Part shown: in pieces, positions 1-11,800 of the stretch
Numbering within the stretch: the stretch's first letter is position 1
How the letters are laid out: every line of letters starts with the position of its first letter
Source: Harmothoe impar
Lineage: Eukaryota > Annelida > Polychaeta > Phyllodocida > Polynoidae
DNA length: 64,000 nt
Reading direction: 5' to 3'
Assembly (NCBI GenBank): GCA_947462335.1
Contig: OX381709.1
Coordinates: 65,402,609 to 65,466,608, forward strand
The notes under the pieces: generated by a model
The model's input: the letters and a program-made list of their open reading frames with translations, nothing else
Databases searched by the model: none
What the model was told of the DNA's origin: nothing
Translations under genes and position numbers: made by a program

Positions 1-2421
1 AAGAGATTGCTTATCTATGTCCTATGATTGAGATCTAACTTGACTTTCTTCTAGTATTGCACAAGGCTCTCCATTTAAATACGGTTCATGACTTAAACCA
101 ACATAATATAACAGGTTAGACTAGTATAAGCCAATCAATTGACATTTTGTAGTGATCTTACAATGCTTCTATTTAGTATTTGATAAATGAAATACAGCCA
201 CCATTATGTATATCAAGCATGCGATTCGCCTCAAATATGTAGTGTATTATAATGTGTGCAATGATAATGTGTGGTTGACCATGCCACTATTGAAAACAAA
301 CATGTGCTCCTTACCCCTACCAACATCTGGTCACTATAATTTGATTTTATAGCTTTATGTAAACTTTGTAAAAGTTATAAGCTGCTAGTGACAAATGGCC
401 TATAATATCAGAACATGAGAAAAGTCGTAAATATCACATAAAATTTCTTGGGAAACACCTTCTCCATTAGTAGTGGCATTGCACAGGCTACATTACATGG
501 TTTCCGTTAAGTGTGAGCGCTAGAATAAATTATTTCATTTACCCTGGCATCGGAGAGATGCATTGTCTCTATATAATATTATAGTCTGCTCAACTATTGC
601 CAACCATAGGTCTCCACATGACCGTCGCCAAACAGTATAATGTTAATGTGATGTGAAGCAATGTCAAGTGATGCCATACTATGTCAAAACTCGGGGCATA
701 GTATCGATTAATTAGCTATTAAATGTAAATTTCCTTTTGGTTGTACTATGAATATATGTACCATGAAAGTAAACAATGTATCCAGTTACCTGTGCCGAGG
801 AGAATATCAGAAATACGTATTTTTCATCATGTGGTACATATGTTGTATGCTATACGCTACAACTGTAATCATACAAGAGGAATGTGTATCTATAAGAGGA
901 ATAGTATTTAGATTATAGACAATATACTGTTTTCCAAACTTGCGAGGTAGTCTATTATGCAGCCGTTCATAATGAGAAACATCAAACTATCAGACACGTT
1001 ATAATATTAGCATTTGTCATGAATAGTCCCGTTCCATTCCTACGCCTAGATATTTTCTTCTACAAACAGATGTGATGCATTGTTTGCACGTGTGTCGTTT
1101 ATACTAGGTGGATGGGGCTGGGTATAAATGCGATTCAAACCATCACTATGTGTTTACACATGTAGGTAGAAATTAAGCTGTTCCGAGCAACAGGCATTAG
1201 AAAATATGCACAGTGTCTGGTTGTATTGAACTCCATAACACATTTACAACCTACAAATAAAATGCATATGTTTATGTATAATTATGTTTAAGTCTACCTA
1301 ATGCACGCTCTAATACAGGTAAATCTATCAGGGTTTGACCCTTCACATACATGATATCGTTGTCACAAAGGAGTCATAACCCCTTTCCTCATTTGCTTAG
1401 ATGCCCTGCTGCAAGTTATGGTCTTCCGGAGTCTAGTAGGGCGAAAGTCGCACGATACATGCACTAGGTTGGCACTACGTATCACACACCCCAATGGTCT
1501 TACTGATCGCAGTTCTTCCCAGCTGTTACTTCCGCCTAGTAGAGTTTGGAATACTGTTATAAATACCAGGCGGCTATTTCTTGCACCAAGATGCCACCTG
1601 AGTCATTTCGACTTGAGCTGCTGAACAACTAGAGTAAATGCTATTAACGGCACTATGATATATTCCTGTATAGTCTGGTGAGTAACATGTTCTTGGCACA
1701 TAGACCCCTACAGTTATTAACTCTAGAAACAATAAATGTTAACAATTGTTATAAGGTACGATCAGAGAGCAAGGAATACGTTATAGCTACTACTAAATTA
1801 ATTTCCTTTTGTTGTGCTACACAAATTCTTAATTCCACTACGATTTGGCACCACCCTGGCCTTATGAAATTGCACAAACTGTATGACATCCTATAAAACA
1901 CACTCTTTCTTATACGTGTAGTATAGTTCTTGGTCAATAAGCATAAATCTTTACATATATTATACAAAAATATAATCTGTTTTAGTGGTGATATATGCCA
2001 GAGAAAATAGATACATGTAAATAACAGTATTAAAAGATATAAACGCAATCTACTGCTATAAGAAGATACATGACCGACTTTAAATGAGCAGACAAGTCAT
2101 AGACATCACTGCCGTGTCACATATTATTTTCAACACCATTTTTTTTTGGAAAGACAAAGAACCCGAGTACCAACCTACTGGCTCAATTTACTAACCTCCA
2201 GGTTCTATTAGCCACTGGCTCAATTAAGTACAATGTGTTCAGTTTGCACTTTTACTGCGCATACTGAAGAAACCCATTGCAGTTTAGTTTCAAACTTGGT
2301 GATTCTATAGTATGCCATCATCGTCTTTCTCGATTATTACTCTTAAGTTAACTCAACTCAGTTGCATCGTCTCTGAGTTTAAAAAAATGCCACATTGAGT
2401 ATTTATACACATGATATGCCT
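1..2421. other. Intergenic, downstream of MFSD12-like gene
   Basis: AT-rich sequence with no ORF that I recognise and no convincing repeat. It should contain the 3' UTR and polyadenylation site of the minus-strand MFSD12-like gene just below 2422, but I found no clear minus-strand AATAAA close to the stop codon. Confidence 0.5.
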
Positions 2422-2888
2422 TTATGTATGGACATCGGCATTTACTGTGATCGGCCTCCCAGCTGCACATGTCCGCATCTGGCATTCAGGCCCAGATGGT
2501 GAGATTGACACATCATCATTTTCTATGATAGGCAAACCCGCCGCACAAGTCCGCATCACCACTGGAGGAGGAGTTGCTCCTGTTGGTGTCTGAGCCCCTC
2601 CAGGGTGCGGTTCTGATTGCCCATTGCCCAGCGCACCCTGTCTGAGGGCTGCCTGGGCCACCATGTCCGAGTCAGTGAAGCTGCTGTAGTTGGTTTGTCC
2701 ATTGACGACCAGGCGGTGCTGACGGCAGTCCTCCATACCACAGGTGGAGCAGAGTGCCACCTTGTGGTCCTGGGCGTCCCTACTGAGGCTCACACAGCAC
2801 AGGTAGGAACAGCACGTCATCTCTCCGTCTGTGCTCTTAGTTCCCTTACCGCCACCTAACAATGGGGCACCCTCCAGGCACTCCGACT
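2422..2888 (-). CDS. MFSD12: MFSD12-like coding exon 10, long cytosolic tail and stop
   Basis: Acceptor GTTTCAG, phase 1 in; stop codon at the 2422 end. It encodes about 154 aa of cytosolic tail absent from vertebrate MFSD12. The first part is cysteine-rich ([15 protein letters not shown], then [10 protein letters not shown]). The end contains an imperfect internal duplication, [10 protein letters not shown] and [10 protein letters not shown], 30-odd residues apart, also visible in the DNA. I know no domain for this tail. The whole gene closing in frame supports the exon. Confidence 0.83.
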
Positions 2889-5800
2889 CTGAAACAGTAA
2901 CAAGACGGGCATTATTTATACATGAATGTGTGTTTTACTTAATATTGTTCTGCAGTATCACAAAAGCTTCTCCTGGATTATTAAGTTGCCAAAGTTGTCT
3001 TTAATTCTTGACTAAATGTATTGGTAATGGATAACTAACGTGAGTAGTCAAATGTCCCCTATCTAGAGACAAATGTATAGCCTATACAATGTTTTATTGT
3101 ACTATGGTTGTCATTGTTTATAATTTTGATGAGCGTATATTCAATACTCATACATTGCATGATTGTATCCAGTAAATGACTCGTCCAATATAAAGTTCAC
3201 GTATATATATATATATCCACTGTAAACATGGCCTGACATGGCCCTGTTCTACACCACTACCACACTTGTTACATTGTTTTACCATATGTATGTGCCAGTA
3301 CCCCATAATTATCCCACTATGACCCTGGCTATATGCCTGCATAGTGTATGACATCTACCCACACTGTAAAAATATTCCGTTGCAATTACGGAGAATCAAT
3401 GTAAAGTTGTGATTTACGGTGAGGCACTGTAAAACTCATTACTTTTACATTGAACATCTGTAAACCAGTACAGTGAAACAATGTATTTTTTTTCATTTAC
3501 GGTGCATCTCACGTTAAAAGTTGGCCCACAATATGGCAGCTTGGTTTGCTAGGGAGACTAGTGGAAGCTATCAACTAAAACATACATAATTGTGTTAGAT
3601 TTATAAGGATATCCACCTATCGCATTAATTACACAATTAGAATTGAAGCCTTTGGCATTTAAAAAAAAGTTATTTCCCTTTTTGAGACGATGGGAACTAG
3701 TAAGGATAGTATAAACACCCATGTTTTCATTATTACAATTATAAATATTGAGACTGTCATCAGAGTTTCTTTGTAACAATCCTAGAGTACCTCTGTATAT
3801 TGCTATGAGGAATTCAATTATGGTTCTCAGGCCTAATATTTATACAGGCCTGGAATTAATGAATTATGAAATTTACATCAATGAATCCAGAAACAATTAT
3901 AATCATCATTGAATAGAAGAGAATCATTGTATAATAATGATGAATCACCGTAAAAATACAACAGAATAGGCCTGTAAAATTTACGGTGGAAATCAAAATA
4001 TGGTGACCGTAAAAAAAAAACGGGAAAAGTCTGGCACTCATTGATGCCGGTGATTCACTGTGATTTTTACGGGATATCTTTTACAGTGTAGATTTGGCTC
4101 TACACTGGCCAATATTTATCCCTATAACCATATTATCAAATGACACAACACTCAGACGAACATTTATAGACAGAGAATAGGCCGCTTACATATCTTAGTT
4201 CATTGCCAAACGGACAGAGAAATGATACTGAGTTTTACGTTTACAGATCTAAAATATGCAAAAGTAATAAGAATGATATACATGCTGGTAAAAGCTGATC
4301 TTTTTAGTTTTCCAAACGAAGAAGCTCTGAAATTATCAAAAGTCTTTAATTGACAAGATCATCACAAAATACAGAAATCAAATCATTAGATGCAACTGAT
4401 TCATATGCATATCTAGAATATCTTTGCCTACTCACCTCGTCGAAACTGGTTCCCGACACTCTTTCTGAGTGTGCCGAGATGCTGGGGTGCAATGACGATG
4501 AGGCAGATTAAGGCGATAATAGCTACCCCACCCGGCACAAAGACAATCATGTCCCGATAGAACCACACACACGCAGCACAACACGCCTGGGTCCTGTATG
4601 GAACAAAAAGGTAAATATGATGTTTAAAGAAGAGTTGCGGCTATGAAGAGTTTGCACATCATCTGTTACCAGTGCGAATAAGAGGAGGCAAAGTTGAATG
4701 TCAATTATCAATTATGGCCGATTGTGGTGCTAATATTGCAGTTGTTTTAGGCTATGGTTAGTTAACACACACACGAGACCTTACATATGCTGGGAGATTG
4801 TAGAGTGACTGGAAGGAGCTTGCAAACTGTGAACAAAATTGAAAAGTACCGAATTCCATTGCAGTACATTCAAATAGGTCTTTGGAATGAAGACAATATA
4901 AACTTATTTAAAATAGGGGTTGCTTATAAAACTGGCATGTCCTGAACCATTTTAAGGTGACCGGCGATACCATACCATTATAAATGTTGCTTCTTTCGTT
5001 TTAGTACATATATATATATACTCACTTGCAAGGATGTAAATGTTGAATAATAATGACAGCGATTCCGTTTGACAGCTTGTCTGTGAAACTCATGGCACCA
5101 TACACGAAGGCACCACTCTCCTGAAAAATGTAGAGCTCATGTATTAAAACAGTTATATTTATGAGTTACTCTTAGAGTAAGTCGTAATGAGATACTGAAG
5201 GCAAAGAAACAACTATTAAAGGAGACTCAGGATGATTAGACTCAAGAGAGGAGTCCAAATCTATCTATGTGTTGGTCACCTTTGATCCACTATCCATCTT
5301 TTTAAACAATTCTAAGGAGCCGAGTATAAACGTTTACCTCTTACCGTTCTATCCTCAATGAGGTCAGCCGTCATGGACAGTGATGTGACAAGGATGGTGG
5401 AGGATCCAGCCCCAAGCAAAATGGCTGCCCCAAACACTTCTTTGTCCGTGACATGTTGCAGGAAGAACATCCATGTTACTGCCCCCAACACTATTAAGAT
5501 ACCCAGAAGGTATGTCAGCTGGAAGAGAATAAGATGAAAATACTGGTACATTGTTTACATGCCTGCATAATTATGTATTGTCATATGCTTTTTTATTGCC
5601 AATCCTATTCATAATTATCAGTAGGGTTTTATATGCAAATTGCCTTCTGTTAATGTACAAGGTTAGGGCCTAGGTCCTATAAAGCCCTACCGTGTAAGTT
5701 GCTTGACTTTAAGAAATTGTATTATTTTTGGGAAATAATTCACTTATTACGTATACATGTATACATGTGCATATATGGCATGGTCAACAGGATATAGGAA

Positions 5801-8800
5801 CTCACCTTCCTGCCAACTAGACGGTTAAGAGGCCTCATTACAAAAGATACTAGGAACCCACTAACAAACACAGCCAATGGAACTGTAGCAATATATTGCT
5901 GCAAACGAAAGTATCATTGTAATGGTGAGAGGGCGATGTGATGATTTTAATAGTATGTGTATCAAATCTGAATTTATACTGAATAACGATTGCTTAGATT
6001 ATGATTCCAGATAACTATCATGTGTCCATTTATTATTTTGTAAAAGCAGATCTATGGTTATTAATATAAGATTAATCGAATACTTACCATGTAATATAAG
6101 TATGAAGATTAATCGTTGTTCTTCGAGGGACAGATAAACATATCTGCTGAGTACACAGGAGAGGTGACGACACATCCGGTGGTCAGATTAGCGCCCACAT
6201 GCAGTGAATCTTTTGCTGAAAATAAAACATCTGGAAATAGTACACAGTAGTGCTCTTTTTACTTTGTCTAAATAGCACCCTCATGAGTAGGTGAGAGATT
6301 ATACCGCTAGTAGTAATCTTCTTCATCCTGGGGATGGATGGGTGGGCCTGTGTACTCAGCAGATATGTTTATCTGTCCCTCGAAGAACAACGATTAATCT
6401 TCATACTTATATTACATGGTAAGTATTCGATTAATCTTATATTCTTCTTTAGGACAGAAAACATTCTGCTGGACACAGGAGACTTCAAAGTTCAGCTAGA
6501 TTCACTGCTTATTTCCCATAATGTTACTCTCCCATAAAGGACTGTAACTTCTCATATAGGATAACAGAAAATAGATACTTTATTTCACCTAAAGGTGATG
6601 TTCTATTGCCTTGTGATATGGTTTTGACTAGGTTGCATGACATTTTGCTATTTAGCAAAGAAGGCATAACTGCCATACAGTTCACCACAGCTGTGGCAGT
6701 GTTATTGTCCATCATAGAAAAAGTTTTATCACATACAGATAACTGCTGCCTCTAGTAAGGCTTATGACTATGATCAGCCAATAGAGTTCATACAAACTAT
6801 CGTTACGGCAAAAGGGCCAAAATTCTCCCCTTTTGAGGTGTGTCTTTTCCCCCAAAAAGGCTCTGAAAATTTTGTTCCCAGCTACTCGATTGAGTCCTCC
6901 AGGAGGATCCTGGCTAGCGTCTTGGGAGGCTTGGGGTTCTCGATAGGCTTGTTGTTGTGCTTAGCCATGGTCTTGGCACCTTTCCAAGACCCATGCCTAA
7001 GCAAAACAGCAGTCGATACACCGAGTCTCCCTCCCGCAGAGGTGCTGGCACCCCTGGTGGAGTGAGCTCGGTATACCCTGGTGTCCACCCCAGCTGCGGA
7101 AAGCACCGCAAGGACCCATCGCTTTGATGAGTCCTGCCCAATCTCGCCAAATGGCTTGCGGAAGGACAAGAAGATCGAGTGTTTCCTTCGCCCTTCCTTG
7201 TCCAACCTGGCTGGCTCCGTGACCCGCACGTAACGTTTCAGGGCACAGACGATGCACTGAGTCTCCTCCTCGTGGAACGGTTCCAGGACCAGTTCTTTGA
7301 GGGGTTCCCTCGTACGCGCTGTTTTCATCAGACCCTTCAGAACGAAACGCGCAGACCCCGAATCCAGCCAAGTCAGATTGCGGAGATCAAGCGCAGGGAT
7401 GACCTGACCTCTTTGGCCTGACACCAGCAGAATCAGCATCGTTAGCTTGAATCCCAAGAACTGGGTGGACAATCCTTCATTGGCACCCCAACGCTGGAAT
7501 ATGCTGAACACCAGCATAATGTCCCAGAACTTGTTATATCTGGGAGAAGGAGGATTCCTTCGATAGTCGGTGCGGACAGCCCTGCACACCCAATAGTGGG
7601 TGCCCATGTTCTTCCCGTTGTCAAGGTTTTTCACTAAAACCTACAACGCACATCTGGCAGTGTTAACAGTGCCAAAAGCCCTGCCCTTTTCCGAAAGCAA
7701 GCGGTGGAAACGTCAAACCTCCAAAAACGTGGTTGACAGCTGCAACGTGTATGACATGATTGACAGCTGCAACGTGTACGACGTGGTTGACAGCTGCAAC
7801 GTGTACGACATGTTTGACAGCTGCAAGGTCTATGACGTGTTTGACAGCTGCAACATCTACGACGTTATAGACTGATGCAACATCTAGGACGTGGTTGACG
7901 GCTGCAACTTCTAAGACGTGATTGACAGCTGCAACGTCTAAGAGGTGATTGACAGCTGCCATGTCTACAACGTGATTGACAGCTGCAACGTGTACGACGT
8001 GATTGACAGCTGACGTGTTTACAATATAAATGTCATCTGCAACGTCTACGACTTGATTGACATCACATGTTTGCCGGCGGATTGACAGCTGCAACGTCTA
8101 GGACGTTATTGACAGATGCAATGTCTACGACATGGTTGACATCTGCAACGTCTATGACATGGTTGACATCTGCAACATCTTCTACGTGATTGACAGCTGC
8201 AACGTGTACAACATGATTGGCAGCTGCAACGTGTACGATGTGATTGACACCTGCAACATGTATGACGTGATTGACCGCTGCAACATGTACGACATGTTTG
8301 ACAGCTGCAAGGTCTACGTGTTTGACAGCTGCAACGTCTACGACGTGATTGACAGCTGTAATATCTACGCCATAGAATGCCGTCTGCAATATCTACAACA
8401 TGATTGACAGCTTCAATGTCTGCCACTTAATTTACAGCTGTAGCGTTTACAACATGAGAGAGAGCTGCATCGTCTACAAATGTGATTCACAGCTGCAACA
8501 TCTACAACGTGATTGACATCTGCAACATGTGCGACTTACAGCTGCAACGTCTACAACATGATTGGCAGCTGCAATAGCTACTACCTGAGTGACACCTATA
8601 TCATCTACAACATAATTGACAGCTGCAACTTGCTTGACAGCTGCAAATGTCTTTATCGCGAGTGACAGCGGTAAAGTCTACAACATGATTGGCAGCTGCA
8701 ACGTCTATGAAGTGATTGACAGCTGCAATGTCTACAATGTAATTGACATCTGCAACGTCTGCGACTTGCTTGACAGGTGCAAACGTCTACGTCATGAATG

Positions 8801-11800
8801 ACAGCGGCAACGTCTACAACATGATTGACAGCTGCAACTGAATGATACCCCAAAACAAAGAGGTACAAAACCCTAACCAGGTAAAGTGCACTCAAGTATC
8901 CACAACTCTTAAGTGATCCAAAAATGTGGGTCTTTTCGGAAACTAGTCCAAAACAAGTACAAAAGCGGACAGCGGCTACGTCTGTGACGTGGATGAGGGC
9001 TTAGACAATTGGATACTTAAGAGTATATTGTCAACTGTAACATCTACGACGTGATGGGCAGTTGCAACGTCTACGACCGATTGCCAGCTGCAACGTCTAC
9101 GACCTGATTGTCAGCTGCAACGTCTACAACCTGATGGCCACCTTCCATGTCTACGGCCTGATTGTCAGCTGCAACGTCTAAGACGTGATTGACAGCTGCA
9201 CCTTCTAGGACGTGATTGTCAGCTGCAACGTTTACGACTGATTGACAGCTGCAACGTCTACGACGATTTGACATGCAATCGTCTATGACGTGATTGACAG
9301 CTGCTATGTCTACGACATGATTGACAGCTGCAACGTCTACGACGTGATTGACAGCTGCAAAGTCTATAACATGATTTACAGCTGCAACGTCTACTACGTG
9401 ATTGACAGCTGCAAAGTCTACAACGTGAATGACAGCTGCAACGTCTACAACATGATTGACAGCTGCAACGTTTACAACGTTATTGACATCTGCAACGTCT
9501 ACGACGTGATTGACAGCTGCAACGTCTACGACGTGAAAGACAGCTGCAACGTCTATGACCTTATTGACAGCTGCAACGTCTACAGCGTGATTAGCAGCTG
9601 CAACTTCTACAACGTGATTGACAGCTGCAACGTCTACAACGTGATTGACAGCTGCAACGTCTACAACGTGCGCACCAGCGGCTACAACTCTCTTGAACGC
9701 CAGCGGCTATGCATTTTATGTGAGCGCCAGCGGCTACGCCTCAGACGTGAGCGCCAGCAGCTACATCTGCGAAGTCCTAGAAGAACATAGTCTTAATGTG
9801 CGCCAGCTGATATCGAGGCCAGCATCTATGCCTCCAACATGAGCGCCAGCAGCTATGTCTGCGACATCCCTAACATAGACTAGATGTGCGCCAGCTAGTA
9901 TCAAGCGTCAGTGGCTAGTTCTAGGGCATGATTGGCCTCAACAAGAACGCCATCAATGTGAGCATCATTAACGTGAGACCATTAATGTGAGCAACAGCGG
10001 CCACATCTGGGATGCGAGCAACATCGACTACTTCTGGGACGCGAGCGCCAGCGGCCACGTCTGGAACGAGAGCGCCAGCGGCCACGTCTGGGATGCGAGC
10101 GCCATCGGCCACGTCTGGGATACTAGCGCCAGCGGCCACGTCTGCGACGCTAGCGCCAGCGGCCACGTCTACAACGCGAGGGTCTCCTACATGAGGATCA
10201 GCTGCAACGTCTACGCCGTGATTGACAGCTGCAACGTCTACGCCGTGATTGACAGCAGCAACGTCTATGCCGTGATTGACAGCGACAACATCTATGTTGT
10301 GATTGACAGCAGCAACGTCTATGATGTGATTGACAGCGACAACATCTATGACGTGATTGACAGCAGCAACGTCTATGTCGTGATTGACAGAAGCAACGTC
10401 TAGGACAAGATTGACAGCTGCAACGTCTACACCTTAATTGACAGAGGCAACGTCTATGACGTGACTGACAGCGACAACGTCTGTGACGTGAAACCCAAGG
10501 AATTTTTTGGGCATAAGGTGTGGGTCTTTTTGGAGACTAGTCCAAAACCAAGGTACATCCACAAGAGTTAAGTCATCTTGATGTTCAAATCAAAGAGACA
10601 TGTGTGCTAATAGTGTTTTAAGATGGGGAAATAAAACACAAAGCCAAAGAAATTTTCGGCATAAGGTATAGGTATTTTTGTGTTTCAAAGTCACAAAACC
10701 CCTAAGCACATAAGTGAGACCCTATAGAATAGTAGACCAGTATAGTCTCTTTGTGTTTTCATTTCACCCCAACACAAACTTCTTTAATGCCTAACTCAAG
10801 GATTTTTTCCCCCCGGCATAAGGTATGGGTAAACTTGTGTATTCAACACAAGCACTCAGTGTGGATCTGTGTCACAACAACTAAGTTATTTAATGCCTCA
10901 AAGAAATTTTGGGCATAAGGTATATGTCTTGGTAAGAACTGGTCCAAAGGAGTACAAAAGTACAACAAGTCACACCTGACACTGACTTGACAGTTCACCT
11001 CACTCAAACTGATGAGTGGAGAACAACCTCAACTGTCATTTTCCTATAACAGAGTTATAAGAGAATAAGTTAGGTGTCAACTACAAAGTAGCAAGCAAAG
11101 CTTTAAGTGTCTTGACTTCAATCAATATCAAGAGTCTGTCAAGCTGTATGACAGGTAGTAGTTGATTGACAGAGGCAACGTCTATGACGTGACTGACAGC
11201 GACAACGTCTGTGACGTGAAACCCAAGGAATTTTTGGGCATAAGGTGTGGGTCTTTTTGGAAACTAGTCCAAAACCAAGGTACATCCACATGAGTTAAGT
11301 CATCTTGATGTTCAAATCAAAGAGACATGTGTGCTAATAGTGTTTTAAGGTGGGGATTAAAACACAAGGCCAAAGAAATTTTCGGCATAAGGTATAGGTA
11401 TTTTTGTGTTACAAGTCACAAAACCCTAAGCACATAATTGAGACCCTATAAAAGGTGGACCAGTAAAGTCTCTTTGTGTTTTCATTTCACAACAACACAA
11501 ACTTCTTAAATGCCTAACTCAAGGATTTTTTCGGCATAAGGTATGGGTAAACTTGTGTATTCAACACAAGCACTCAGTGTGGATCTGTATCAACACAACT
11601 AAGTTATTTAATGCCTCAAAGAAATTTTGGGCATAAGGTATATGTCTTGTTAAGAACTGGTCCAAAGGAGTACAAAAGTACAACAAGACACACCTGACAC
11701 TGACTTGACAGTTCACCTCACTCAAACCTCTGAGTGGAGAACAACCTCAACTGTCATTCTTCTATAACTGAGTTATAAGAGAATAAGTTAGGTGTCAACT

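Noticed and set aside
1418..1624. 68-codon plus-strand ORF
   Set aside because: No recognisable domain or codon pattern; expected by chance in a sequence of this length.
6118..6395. A 278-bp MITE with inverted ends TTCTTCGAGGGACAG
   Set aside because: The inverted match continues outwards to 6063 and 6443 and joins the 42-bp match to 12598-12639; the DIRS terminal repeat plus ICR explains all of it.
7600..10403. Several ORFs of 80-166 codons on both strands reading [13 protein letters not shown] or [13 protein letters not shown] repeats
   Set aside because: They are translations of the 27-bp minisatellite, open on both strands for arithmetic reasons, with no start context and frequent frame breaks.
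7733..10500. CRISPR-like regular repeats
   Set aside because: Units are contiguous with no spacers and lie inside a eukaryotic retroelement; this is a minisatellite.
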